A stretch of DNA of 45,456 nucleotides from Pelargonium nanum (GCA_036897485.1 JAYMTF010000207.1:1-45456); one strand, 5' to 3'; positions 34,241 to 45,456 are shown, counted from the stretch's first letter. A program made the numbers and translations. The notes: generated by a model from the sequence alone, not told the origin.

Positions 34241-36764
34241 ATGAGAAAAACCCATATCATCCACCCAAGCCAAAAGGCTCAAATCACTCCCAAACCAAAA
34301 CCTGCATCCAAGTCCAACTACATAAAGACTGCAGCCAAGAAATTTGCTGGAGTTTTCAGAGTTTGGAGAAGAAAGGGTTCCTCCAAAGCTGCTACATCTG
34401 ATCTGAGCTCGAACACGGTCCAAAGCCGAGGCAAAGGAATATCCTGTAAGTTAATTTCATTTGTGTGGAATAAAGATGACTTTTATAATATAGCTTCCAT
34501 GTGGTTTTTGAAACTTACTTTTGTTTTTTTGTTTCTGCACAAAAACTTGCAGTTTCGACAGATGATGGTAGGAGAACAGATGTTTCTACTGAAACCTATA
34601 GCAGCAGTTCATCAAAATACAATTACTCTGGTCCCAATGGTTCCTTGAGTGGACTGATTGGGGGAGGAAATTTCTCTTTTGAAGACATCTGCAAGGCAAC
34701 TCAAAACTTCTCTCCTGCAAATAAAATTGGGGAAGGCAGTTTTGGAGTTGTATACAAGGGGGTGCTCAAAGATGGATCTGTTGTTGCTATTAAGCGCGCG
34801 AAAAAGGTACTTGTTTGCTCATGATTTTGCTGGAACTATCTTAATTGAAAATTATTAGTTGGTTTGTGACTTATGAATTATTAGATGCTGCTTTCCTTGC
34901 GCTTGATTTATGTTGGGACTTATGTTTTGCAATCTAAGTCGCATTGAGTTTTAGAGATATTAAGATTGTTTGATATGTACTATATGGAGGATAATTAACT
35001 AACAAGGCAAATGACTTGAACTATTGTGACAGAAAACGTATGACAGTGACAAGAACTCAGCATCAGAGTTCAAGAATGAAATACTTACCTTGTCAAAGAT
35101 TGAACATCTGAATCTGGTAAGGTTATATGGATACATGGAGCACAAAGAAGATCGGATTATTGTGGTAGAATACGTTAGCAATGGTACACTTCGGGAACAT
35201 CTGGATGGTATGTTACAACTAGTACTTATTGTTTTGAACACAAGTAGTCAACAGAAACTGTGATACGAATAATCATTCCTCGATGCAGGCGTACGTGGGA
35301 ATGGACTTGAAGTTGCAGAGCGTCTGGACATTGCAATTGATGTTGCTCATGCAGTCACCTATCTTCACATGTACACCGGTATGTAAACTATTTCAAGTGC
35401 ACCAATGAAAGTTTTGGGAAACGAAGTATTAACAGCTCTAAGCATGATAGTTTTTACATTACACGCCTAAGACAGCATTTTGAATTCTAATAATGTCAAA
35501 TACCTGAAGTCTGCTATATATGTAATTGACAGATCGTCCAATAATTCACAGAGACATAAAAGCATTAAACATTCTCATCACGGAGAAACTCCGGGCAAAA
35601 GTTGCAGACTTTGGGTTTGCACGATTGGCTGATGATGATGATGCAACTCACATTTCAACTCTGGTCAAAGGCACTTCTGGCTACTTAGATCCTGAATATC
35701 TGAGGACATCTCAACTTACGGAAAAAAGTGATGTCTACTCCTTTGGTGTTTTGCTTGTGGAACTTATGACAGGAAGACACCCAATTGAATTAAAAAGACC
35801 AGAAAGAGAGAGAGTTACTATACGATGGGTAAGCACTCTGACTCCGAGCATTCTCATAATACTACAGAATGTTGTTCTTATTTTCTTTAGTATACTATAG
35901 ATTTGTACTTCTCTATGATGTGAAACCTCTATGCATAAAGTAGAAGACACATCATTCTGTATCCTCTAGTGCCCAACCTAGTTCACAGTACTGTGATGCA
36001 TGTGAAATATTCATCTTTGGGTGCTGCAATAGCATCTATGATCACTGATCACACAACTTCCTCTTCGTGTATATGCCCTGTTTCATGAACGCAGTTAGGA
36101 GGTGCATGACATCTTTGGGTAGCTCTTACCTTTTTTCCATAATCACTCTTCGAACCCAAGTGTGTGTCTTGAACCACTGAACCATCCCCTAAGCACTTTA
36201 TGCTGTTAGGAGGTGCATGTCATCTTTGGGTACCTCCCTTTTTTCCATAATCCTTCCTCACCCCACTCATTGAGACTCGAACTCACGACCTCTCATACAG
36301 AACTTTGTCCTAAACCATTAAGTCATCCCCTAGGAGACCTGTGATACTAAAAACTAGTGGAGTAGTTCATATGAAAGTAGACTTGTTGAAGTTTTTGTTT
36401 AGAAAGTTATATGACAGAGAGCGCTACATTTATGTGTATGCAGGCAATTCGGATACTAAAATCTGGGGAGACAGTGCTCGCCATGGATCCAAGATTAATG
36501 AGGAATCCGGCATCAAACAAGGCGGTGGAGGAAGTGCTGAAACTGGCACAACAGTGCCTTGCAGCTTCGAGACAATCAAGACCTTCCATGCAGAAATGTG
36601 CTGAGGTCTTATGGGGTATCCGCAAAACATTTAGAGAAAGAACCTTTCCTTCATCTACTACAGCACCACAGTCAGCAAATTTTCCTGAAAGAGATCCAAA
36701 GAGGACCAGGCAGACATCATTCGGGATGGAAGATTATGAAAGCTATAAATTTATATCTGCATAG
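34241..36764 (+). CDS. Calmodulin-binding receptor-like cytoplasmic kinase (CRCK)
   Basis: Six exons, 34241-34445, 34553-34806, 35033-35207, 35289-35378, 35533-35828 and 36444-36764, join in phase to 446 residues. There is no signal peptide or extracellular part. A basic, Ser-rich N-terminus of about 110 residues ([19 protein letters not shown]) precedes the Ser/Thr kinase domain. Visible motifs are GEGSFG (128-133), the ATP-binding Lys149 in [14 protein letters not shown] (247-254), DFGFARL from 267, then GYLDPEY and SDVYSFG. The DFGFAR and [12 protein letters not shown] features are typical of the CRCK1/CRCK2 group, known to bind Ca2+/calmodulin and to act in stress signalling. All catalytic residues are present. 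The common HRDIKSSN reads HRDIKALN here. A shorter start (34198) lies in another frame and was not chosen. The last intron (615 bp) holds two SINE-like copies. Confidence 0.92.
36095..36335 (-). mobile_element. Two adjacent SINE-like copies in the kinase's last intron
   Basis: Two same-direction copies each begin GTTAGGAGGTGCATG.CATC (about 36098 and 36206) and end ...CATCCCCTA (about 36191 and 36332). Read on the minus strand the right copy shows AGGGGATGACTTAATGG, then a B-box-like GTGAGTTCGAGTCTC. The left copy is similar but shorter in the middle. They resemble the head of the SINE at 16279-16396. They lie antisense to the kinase and outside its coding exons. Confidence 0.6.
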
Positions 36765-37387
36765 TTTTTCTTTCTAATTTCTAGTGATCATCATTTTTTT
36801 GAAATATATTTTATTGGAAAAATCATAATCTGTGTTATTCTTTGTGTGCTATAAATAATCATTCCCAGGAAAAATATAAATCTGTATTGATTCTGTGAGT
36901 GTTGTAATAATAATTAGCAAGAAATGATCTATGAGAAATTAATATTTTATTATATTATAGTTCAAATTATAAAAAGTTGTCAATGTTAGATTGTAGAGTT
37001 CATTAGAACTAAATGCCCTCTTGAGTATATCGAATGTCCAGAAAAACTAACAACTCCCATGACACAAATATAATTGGTTAAAACTAGAGCTTGCAATCCG
37101 TCCGCTTCGTGTTCGCATCATAAAGAACTGTTTGTATACAGCACAACCCTAACACGAACACAACACATGTTACTCATTCTATCTCATTCCAGTCTTAAAA
37201 TAGTTTTGCCACAAAACTCTTATTTTCAATCCAGGAGGCACGCTATTATACTAGTAAAACCCAACAACTATAAAAATCCATGAAAATGTTGTCCACCAGA
37301 TTGCTCAACATGGCAAAACCAGAAAAGATAATACACATAACTTGCAAAAGGTAAAGGTCTCAAGCAGTCCCTTAAACCTAGGCCTGT
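36765..37387. other. Convergent 3' ends of the kinase and SR45a genes
   Basis: The kinase (plus) and SR45a (minus) end towards each other here. Short AT-rich 3' regions are expected, and a degenerate ACACGAACACAACAC repeat fragment lies near 37150. No gene was seen. Confidence 0.55.
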
Positions 37388-39574
37388 TCAAGAAGAGGGA
37401 CATGAGGAGCGAGGAGTGACAGACCTAGACACAGATCTAGAACTATAACTTGCACTGGGGCTCCTAGACGAGTAACTGTCCCGTGACACGCTTCTCTTTG
37501 AGCTCCTTCCTCTAGGGGACTTGCTACGAGAGCAACTCTTCAAGATCCTTCTAGGTCGTCTAGGTGAAACACTAGGCGAGCAGCTCTTCCTTGAGCTCCT
37601 CCTTCTCGGCCTGGGGGATACACTGCGAGAATAGCTCCTCCTCCTTGACCTTGGTGGTGAAATGCTTGGAGACAAAGACCGGCTATGGGAACGATAGTAG
37701 TGCCTTCTGTAGTACCGATCGTCTGGAGAGTATGATCGGTCTCGTCTGCTAACAGATGGTGACCTACTATAGTAGTAGGACCTGTAGTATGATCCATGCC
37801 GCCTGTAATAAGGAGAGTATGATCTGCGTCTGCTACGATAACCATCGTAAGGAGAGTAAGATCTCCGCCTGCTGTAGTGAGGAGAGTAAGATCTGCTCCG
37901 ATCTCTCTCAGACGAATAACGAGGTGAGCCAGAGCGACTCCTGCTTCTTCGATAAGGAGAGTAGCTAGGAGATCGGCGGGAAGAGTAGCTACGAGATCGG
38001 CGAGAAGAATAGGTAGAAGATCCACGGCGCTCTACAACAAGAAACAGGATAAATCATTTAGAAGACGAACAGAATACAAAGAGCCATCAAAGTACAAGTG
38101 TGAAAGTCATTGTACCATGAATTGTTCTCAGCCCAAGATATCTTCCCGGAGTAGGAGTTCGACCTCTGCGCCTTCTAGCCTGCAGGAAAGCGCACAATGA
38201 GATCATGGAATGGCAACATAGATATAAGATCCACAAACTATAACAGGTTAAAATGATGACAGATAAGGGCATGCAATGCGGGAAACAACAGAAAACAAAA
38301 CATCTTAAGGAAAAGAGAGAAATGTAGGGCATACAACCCTAAAAGTCTGATACTTGTTGATGTATTTGATTTGTTTGATTAGTTGTACTTTGTTGAAGAG
38401 CTGGCTACACACAGCTAACCTGCTGCAACAGAAACTTGAAGCCAAAAGAAGCAATAACTTTCAATTTCAAGAAACTAAAAACAAATAGTGAACCTTTCAA
38501 AAATTCCTATAATGTCTCGGGAAACCAAGAAGCCAATTATGGAGAGAGTAACTGATAATTAAAATAAAATGAAAAACAGTACCTTCTCAACAGTAATGAC
38601 ACGGCCCTCCAGAACAGACCGGTCCAAATATTTAACGCATCGATCAGCCTCCTCTAGGGATGACATCGTAACAAACCCAAAACCTCGGGACTCCCTTGTC
38701 CATGGATCAACCACAAGATGAACATCCTCCACCTGCCAAGGTCAAGTGCAAGAAGTGAGAACACGAGCAGTCAACTTTTTTTTTTTTTTTTTTTTTACGA
38801 GCAGTCAACTTGTCATAAGTCAGACATACAATGATATAAAGCAAACTATGGTTACACTTGAAACAGCCAATCATGAGCTCATCATTCCAGAGAAAATTTT
38901 CACAAGCATGGACTTGGATTACATTTACATAACCCAATGCAGTTTAAACTTCAACCCCATAAGAAGATAGAACCCACTAGGAATTTCACTTCAAATTTTA
39001 TATGTTTGGTAATCTAAATATACAAAAATCAAGCCAAATTTTCAATGCAACTCCCACATAGATGCAAAAAGACAATACCGTGGAAAAATTGGCCAACACA
39101 AACAGATATGTAAATCATGTAATATGTTCATACCATCCCCTCACTTGAAAAATGCTTCTCAAGATCTCTCTTGGTGATCCGGTGTGACAATCCTGTCACA
39201 TACAAATTATTCCCAGGATTCTCAGCATCAGTTGACTCTCCACTCCTGAGGATCAATTCAAACAAATGATAAACATCAATGTAGCCACATAACACCATGG
39301 ACATGCAAACTGGAGGAGTGGAAAAGAATTACAGTTAGGAGTAATAACACTACCTTGAACGGCCCCTTGAGAGAGACCTTGATTGTGGCGACAAAGACCT
39401 TGAGATAGACCTACTGTATCTCCTATATGGGGAAGGAGAAGGAGAGTACCTACAATAATATTAATGTTGAAAAATAAATAAATTAATAGGCACAGCAATA
39501 ATAAATTATATAAGTAAATCATCAAAAGTAAGACAAGAGTATGGGACACACCTTGATCTCTTTGAATATGACAT
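37388..39574 (-). CDS. SR45a: Serine/arginine-rich splicing factor SR45a (Tra2-like)
   Basis: Six coding exons on the minus strand, 39574-39552, 39449-39354, 39245-39134, 38732-38583, 38179-38116 and 38031-37388, join to 362 residues. A short N-terminal RS stretch (RYSPSPSPYRRYSRS) is followed by one RRM at about 54-127, with RNP2 LYVTGL and RNP1 RGFGFVTM. The linker RRRRGRTPTPGRYLGL and a long C-terminal RS domain rich in SYSP, SRS and RRR follow. This RS1-RRM-RS2 plan is that of Tra2/SR45a proteins, which act in the nucleus in splice-site choice. In Arabidopsis SR45a is induced by heat and high light and is itself alternatively spliced. The start codon is the very first codon of its exon, after a leader intron of about 760 bp. 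MAC5 follows on the same strand. The family call is firm. Confidence 0.93.
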
Positions 39575-40470
39575 CTGGGAGAACAATAACAAAATCAGTT
39601 GAGATCAGTTAAGGCAACCATAGAACTGAATAAAAAAGTAATACTCAGAAAATTGTAATATTATATCAAATTGCAGGCACCTAAATGTATATTAAATGAT
39701 ACACTTCTACATTATCCAAAAAGAAATAAACTAACACAGATCAGGTTTAAAAACCACAAACAATCTGTACATTTCTTAAATTCAATAAGATAAAATCACA
39801 AGGTGCAACACAATTATATTAAAGATAATACAAAATTATCAAATTCCAGAAGAAACCACAAACAAACCATCCATTTCTTACATTCCCGAAACTGTAACAG
39901 ATTTAAAATTTCAAGTTGAATTCAACAGTTTCAAAGGTTTAAAAGAAGAGGAGGAAATAAACGATATGAAACATTTGATTATAGTAACGGCAATCGTAGA
40001 TTGTACACGCGCATATCCATTTATTACTTATTATTGTTAAATCTAACGATCATCATTCTTTAATCAATTTATTAGATACGAAAAAAACATACAAAAACAA
40101 AATGTTCATAACGCAGATTTATCGTTCTTGAAACCAGAGATCGTGGTTCAACGATCACTTGGTTAAAGATATACAACAATCAAGCTTACCAAACAGTTTG
40201 ATTACACGAATAAACAAAAATATATACTGATCACTTAACAAAAACAGAGCATAACTCATAATCGATTCATTCAAATTCAATAAACTGATAAAATTCGAAT
40301 GCAAAAATAAAGATTTGAACTGAAGAATTACCGTACGGTGAGCACAAGCGATCACGCAAACGACCGATCAACCTGTACTGGAAGATCACGCAGACGCCAC
40401 AAGAATTGCTCTCTCGAAAGCTCTGGCTCTCAGGAATATGTAATTCAGATTATTGTATTCTCAGCAAGTG
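39575..40470 (-). other. Leader exon and long leader intron of SR45a
   Basis: On the minus strand a probable leader exon runs from about 40470 to 40332, ending TACG|GTAATT. An AT-rich intron of some 757 bp follows and ends CCCAG at 39575, right before the start ATG. Exact ends of the leader exon are inferred. Confidence 0.5.
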
Positions 40471-40516
40471 TTACGAGAGGGGAAGGTAAATGTTATTTAA
40501 GGTGAGACCTCAGGAT

Positions 40517-40526
40517 AGAAGTTTCT
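40517..40526. promoter_or_regulatory. Heat-shock element upstream of SR45a
   Basis: The sequence aGAAgtTTCt is a perfect two-unit palindromic HSE and a degenerate third unit follows. It lies about 20 bases upstream of a TTAAATAA TATA-like stretch (minus strand, near 40490-40500) for SR45a. Heat induction of SR45a is known in Arabidopsis. Confidence 0.55.
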
Positions 40527-40733
40527 GGAGACGCGGACGCCAAGAAACTATTAAATCGGGTTATTTTTCGTGGTGCGTACGTGTCACGCTTTTACTCAAC
40601 CTACTATTCTACAGTACGTCCTTTGCGGTTCGTGTGTTGACCGGTAACTACCTGCCACGTCAAGGCTTAATATATTTTTTCATATTTTGGTCGGTAATTT
40701 AATTTTAACCTCATAATCTCATTGGAGGAAAGA

Positions 40734-40739
40734 CACGTG
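40734..40739. promoter_or_regulatory. G-box CACGTG upstream of SR45a
   Basis: A palindromic CACGTG sits in a GACACGTGTT context about 240 bases upstream of the inferred SR45a TATA region. Such boxes bind bZIP/bHLH factors (ABA, light). Its use here is unproven. Confidence 0.4.
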
Positions 40740-41232
40740 TTGGGTTAGATTCAACTTGCGTCTCTAGCCAGAACTTTTTTTTTTTTTTTTCGTTTTTTTT
40801 CCTTCCCTTCTCTCATAGCCTTTGGATGTAGAAATTGATCTGATAAAAATATAAGAGAAGCAAGACTTAGGTTCTTTGTTCAATTTTTTGTGATAATGGT
40901 AAGTTTCTAGCAAACCTAAGCCATGTTAATTATTTTACTCCTTAAGTTGATATATTTACTTTTGTATTCTCGTAATTATATTTTAAAGAATATTAATTTA
41001 TTATAAAATATTACAGTCTAATCATGCAATACTTTCTTTATAAAAATAATAACACATTCAAGAACCAAAAAATCTCATTTTGAGAGAGAGAAAGTAATTT
41101 GCCATCAAGACGAAGCAGCACATACAGAACCAGAGATATATTTTACAACTCGTGCTTACAAATTGATCATGGGAGTGAGTACCCAATGCCTAAAAAAAAT
41201 TCGTACAGTTTTCAATGATGCAACTACCCGGA
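40740..41232. other. Spacer between SR45a and MAC5, no gene seen
   Basis: It contains the distal SR45a promoter and the 3' end of MAC5. Poly-T tracts occur near 40770-40800. No frame or RNA gene was recognised. Confidence 0.5.
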
Positions 41233-44200
41233 TTAATCAGACTGCTGCGAGGACCCTGGAGGCGCAGATTGCTGTGAGGACCCTGAAGGTGAAGGCTGCA
41301 AAGATGATCCTGCTGGTGCATCCTGCTGATACTTTTGAGGCAGAGGGGGTGGTACAGAATGCTGATACTGTTGTTGGGTGGCAGCAGGCGGTGGCATAGA
41401 CTGCTGATAGTGCTGGTGTGCTTGAGGAGGACCTGCAGCATGATAAGGAGGAGGGTACTGCTGATAATGTTGTGGGCGTGGCGGGGGCATATATCCATAT
41501 GGTGGCGGATAGAACTGTTGCTGATACTGCCCATGAGGCGGTGGAGCGTTTTGGTAAGCATGGTGCTGCCCTTTTTGCTGATTATCCGAACTGGATTTGT
41601 TCTCCCCTGAACCTGAGTGTGCACTAGCCGCCCCATCTTGAGATGGAACAACAGCACCCATTCTCTGGGGGTCCATGGATGGATAATAAGCCCTTTCGTG
41701 TTGGGGCGGGGGAGGAATGTTGAAGTAGTGCATTGCTGGATGTTGGTCCTGAGGAGTGTCGGGCAATTGTTGGTTCTGCTGCTGAGATATAACCGCCCTT
41801 GGTAGCATCCCACTGTGAGCCACAGCCGCTTGCTGCCTCGCATCTGTGTTTTCTGTTTCTGGTTTAGGAGCCTGAGGTCTACCCCACATCAACTTCAGCC
41901 GAAGACCCTTTATGACCAGTTTATTAGAAAGCTCCTCTGCAGCCTTCTCAGCACCTTCTCTAGTTGTATATGTTACAAATGCACATGCTCTTTGGAGCAC
42001 CATTCTCACCAATTCAATTTCACCATGGGCATAAAAGTTATCTCTCAGATCCTGCTCGGTGACCCTTGCATCGAGTCCACCTACATAGAGGGTCCTAATG
42101 CTCTCGTCATCAGGTGGTTCCAGAGAAGGCATCTCACCAGCCTTGTTGAGTAGCTTCATTGCAACTGGATCATTCACTCTGCAGAAATTTTTAAACAAAA
42201 AATTGTATATAAATTAAGCCAACCAGCCTACAAATTTCAATACTCACACATCATATCTATGCACAAAACTGAGTAAGGGAGGTAAGAGCAATATTTTTTT
42301 TAATGGCAGCGTGATGTTCAAACAGAGAGTAACAAAGTACATACATTTATCAGTTATAAGGCACTAACAAGGTATAGTTAGGTATATAAATCTATGGGCC
42401 TTTGTCATTTATATATATATATATTTCATTAACTTGCACTTCACATTTTAAGTTTGCTCAAAGCTTACAGCATTCGGTAACATCCCCGTTAGACAATAAT
42501 TTATATAAGAGAACACTAACCACCCACCCAAAGTGTTGAACAATCATATAAATAAATAATCCATCTCCAATAGACTAGTCCTGATCCGAGTTCTACCAAG
42601 TGTATAAAAAATATCAAATAAATAAGCATGTCTGACAATCACAAGGCCATATGGACACAGAAGGAAACATTGCATACCCGTAGTAACGATCTTTGATATT
42701 CTGTTGTGACAACTCCCCAGTAATTGGCATCTCATGCCGGTATGGGCACTCAGAACCTCTTGTGCATTCACCACGAACAAAGAAACTGCAAACATGTGCT
42801 CGGTTTCTTTTGTAATATGGTGTTGTCCTTTGAAGCTTCAAAATAGTGTCGTTTGGGCGTGCTTTCCCATATGAGGACTCATAATCAATACCCGCTCTAG
42901 CCTGTTTGGAGCAATAAACATATATACAAGGATAATAAAAGAAACACAATTTACAAAAACTATATGAAAAAAGTGGTCAGAGCAGATAGGCAAAGCACAA
43001 CTAAAGCCATCCATATGCATCTATTGTTGCACATATTAGGTCTTTGCCTTAAAACATAAGTATCAAAGAATTTTTATTACAAGATCTATTATGTGTTGCT
43101 CATAATAGAAAAGTAAAACATACCCTTCGGTCATGCTCCTCAGCAAAATACTCTCTGTTCACATCACTCTTCGGAATGGAGTCATTGGAATTAATGGATA
43201 GAGCAGTATATCTAACTTGAACGGGCAATCCATACTCAAGATCCAGAAGACAGACTTGACAAACATTTTTCAACTTGCTGCATGTCTGACAGACCTCAGT
43301 TTTCTTAAATCTTGCATCGCGGCCAGGCCGCCACCTAAAAACAGTGAATGGTCGTGTACAAATCTTGCACTCCTTGTCATAATCTGCTTTTGTCTGCAAT
43401 TAAATGCATATATATAGAGATTCAGTTATAATAACCAGCCGCAGCAATGGTAAAAAAAAGGCAACACTGAGAACCATTCAATTGAAAACTACGTCGAAGA
43501 CTCAAAGCGAAAGTATTGACTAGCTATGCTTGATAAAATAAAATTTAACTCAACCAGTATAAGAATCAGTACACTGCAAACCTATAAGAGAATATCCTAG
43601 ATTTAGGATCGTCTAAAGAAATGTAAAGGATATATCCTCGGCTTATAGGAAACAGTGATTCTTAATATTTGATTAGTTTTTACTAACATAAAATATCTTT
43701 CTCAAACTTTGAAAAGACCCCTGAAATAGTCACTACCTCTTTTGACAACAAGGACAACCTTCTTATAGGATTTTTGTCATCTTAAGGAGGTGGTGCAGCA
43801 CTCCCGTGGTTAATTTACATTAGGTTCATTATAGTAAAATAACAAACATGACTCTGCTATTCCCTTGGTACAAAAACCATAATAAGTTACACGCTCAATT
43901 AGTCAATTTATAGCATATGGGTTTAAACCCCAAAACCTTAACATGTAATTCCTTTTTATTTATAGCTTCCAAATTACTAGTAAACAGCCCAGCATTCATT
44001 TTCCCGATAGACACGATGTATATTTGCAATAATCTTCTTCTAAAGAGGGTAGTGAGCTTATCCCACAGCTAATTTAACTGATATTCATTACTGTCAAATA
44101 TGCAAATGACTCCAAGTAAATTTACACACCACATCCAGCATAGACGGCAATAATCACACCTCATGTGCTTAAGCTCAAACACTTTCCATTTAAATGGAAT

Positions 44201-44619
44201 TAAGTTGGGGACTTGCAATCACTTCTGTGATCCCTAATTCAACTGTACTCGTAACTTTTTGTACTTGTGCACTGTCATAACTCACCCTCAAGTACTCATC
44301 ATTCAGCATAACCTAGCTCTTCTCACCTTACTCAGTCCAATCTTTCACCAAAAAACCTAATGGGACTGCCATTCAAACTTCCCTGATCATTTTTTCCTCT
44401 TGCATACCCTTAATTCTAAATCTCCAATTCAAAAGGAAAAAAAAAAAAAAAAATCTCGAAACAGTCATAGCATGGAAACAAACAAAACATAAAACGAAAG
44501 GGACTGTACCGTACCATTCGAACGTAGGGGTTGTCGCCGAGACAGGACTCGCATATGATAGGAAAATCGGATCTTTCCCATCCATCAGCCTCCAGATCTC
44601 TTAGCAACCGGTGCGCCAT
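41233..44619 (-). CDS. MAC5: MAC5/RBM22-like spliceosomal CCCH and RRM protein
   Basis: Four minus-strand exons, 44619-44515, 43393-43124, 42901-42678 and 42178-41233, join in phase to 514 residues. The N-terminus has the RBM22/Slt11-type Cys-rich domain: [13 protein letters not shown] ending exon 1, then [16 protein letters not shown] and [13 protein letters not shown] in exon 2. A CCCH finger CX7CX5CX3H has Cys163, Cys171, Cys177 and His181. An RRM covers about 229-302 (LYVGGL, ACAFVTY). The tail is rich in Pro, Gln, Tyr and Ser and differs most from other species. From memory this corresponds to Arabidopsis MAC5A/B (C3H4, C3H25). Members bind U6 snRNA and intron RNA at the catalytic core of the spliceosome, and belong to the NineTeen/MOS4 complex in plants. 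The ATG at 44619 was chosen because MAHRLLRD is the conserved start. Confidence 0.95.
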
Positions 44620-45456
44620 CTGGAGATTCGGTGCAGGCAACAAGAAGGCAAAAGATTTAGCAAAGGACGATGGTGGACGGTGGATGGCCTGCCGGAGAAA
44701 GATTATGGATATACCAATTTCCTTCTGGGTCGGGTGGAGGATATGAGTCCAGAATGCGCATTAGGGCTGCTTCAGGAGAAAAGACACCGACTTCTTTTCT
44801 AATGTTGTACTACTTTATTACGTATTATTCATGGAATTTTGTTATACAATTATTCATGGATTCGGATAAAATATACAATGTCAGTTCATATTGTCGGTAA
44901 AAAAGTTCGAACTCGATACTTCAAAAGGAAGACAAAGCGTTTAAACCCCCAAACGGTTTATGTTCTTTGAATTTCATCTGAAGTATCGGATTCGAGTCTC
45001 CTTATCGACGGTATGAGTTAGGGTACCTGGGCTTAAAGGAAATAACTACCTCGTGTTGTGTAGCTCAACTGTTAAAAAAATAATATAATTTTGGCATTAA
45101 TTGAGTTTGTTTCGTGGCGGATATGTTAACTTATACAATCGTCTCCGCTCATTTCAATTTCGTTATCGACCTTACCTTGTGCGGTCTCTAATAGTTTTGA
45201 TTAAACCATGTTTATGTACTAAAGGCAACCCGAGCACATGTGATTCACAAAATTTTAAACATCTACAAACATATGCCGTAATTTTTTTATTTACATCAAG
45301 TATATACAAGTTTTGATTTTTCCTTAAATAAGATGAATAGAGAAGATGATTCAATACAAGATAAAGCAATTAAGTTCGTCCTAAAAGAAAGGTTTTCTCT
45401 CCAAGAGCAGCGGCGACTCCTTGGGAAGAGGAAACCCTAGGCGGCGGCTCCGTTGG
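44620..45456. other. Upstream region of MAC5 and window edge
   Basis: It holds the MAC5 promoter and leader, an imperfect inverted repeat at about 44893-45012 and, in the last 60 bases, a GC-rich stretch (GGCGGCGGCTCCG) that may begin a further gene or element beyond the window. No gene can be called from what is visible. Confidence 0.4.
44893..45012. repeat. Imperfect inverted repeat with GATACTTCA arms
   Basis: The left segment (about 44897-44937, containing TTCGAACTCGATACTTCA) and the right segment (about 44970-45013, containing TGAAGTATCGGATTCGAGTC) are complementary over their centres, with decay at the ends. A MITE-like or foldback origin is likely but the family is unknown. Confidence 0.5.

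Noticed and set aside
37540-38025. Minus-strand 161-codon frame inside the SR45a RS domain
   Set aside because: It is an alternate frame of the arginine/serine repeat; the true frame joins the RRM exons in phase and shows the expected RS dipeptides.
907-44619. A biosynthetic cluster or new defence-like system
   Set aside because: The genes belong to unrelated, well-known plant families, lie on both strands with their own promoters, and the same neighbourhoods exist in Arabidopsis; conserved gene order explains them better.

Overview
This window is nuclear DNA of a flowering plant, almost certainly a eudicot. The genes have several short introns with GT-AG borders, the intergenic DNA is very AT-rich, and every recognisable protein belongs to a land-plant family: a DIVARICATA MYB, a LAC4-type laccase, NPF8 peptide transporters, a CRCK kinase, SR45a and MAC5. 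No bacterial, organellar or intact viral segment was seen. The species cannot be named from the sequence.

Layout, left to right. (1) 0.3-5.8 kb, plus strand: a 4-exon gene for a large acidic, repeat-rich protein with an N-terminal membrane hairpin. (2) 9.6-11.5 kb, minus: a DIVARICATA-type MYB factor with a long leader. (3) 11.5-19.1 kb: an AT-rich gene desert with degenerate repeats, two tRNA-related SINE-like elements (one with a clear target-site duplication) and two GC-richer islands of unknown meaning. (4) 19.1-21.6 kb, minus: a complete 6-exon laccase with a candidate miR397 site and an upstream AC element. (5) 24.1-30.2 kb, plus: two tandem NPF8-type transporter genes of identical exon design, separated by 1.8 kb that holds a diverged tandem repeat. 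(6) 30.8-31.6 kb, plus: a small hotdog-fold thioesterase. (7) 32.2-32.9 kb, plus: a short protein gene that looks broken by one stop and one frameshift. (8) 34.2-36.8 kb, plus: a calmodulin-binding receptor-like cytoplasmic kinase with a SINE pair in its last intron. (9) 37.4-40.5 kb, minus: splicing factor SR45a, with a heat-shock element and a G-box upstream. (10) 41.2-44.6 kb, minus: the RBM22-like spliceosomal protein MAC5.

The genes are independently transcribed and do not form an operon or cluster. Two functional links are worth noting. SR45a and MAC5, adjacent and on the same strand, both act in pre-mRNA splicing. The laccase and, possibly, the MYB gene relate to secondary wall and development. 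Gene order recalls Arabidopsis segments from memory: At1g07330-At1g07360 and At2g29580-At2g29620 for the acidic protein, thioesterase, SR45a and MAC5; and At5g01180-At5g01200, At2g38080-At2g38090 and At5g58900-At5g58940 for MYB, laccase, PTR and CRCK. The window therefore looks like an old collinear block kept together here.

I found no clearly new biological system. The most interesting leads are the 94-codon repeats of the first gene, the broken small gene at 32.6 kb, the miR397 site, the start codon of SR45a lying exactly at a splice acceptor, and the unexplained repeat array between the transporter genes.
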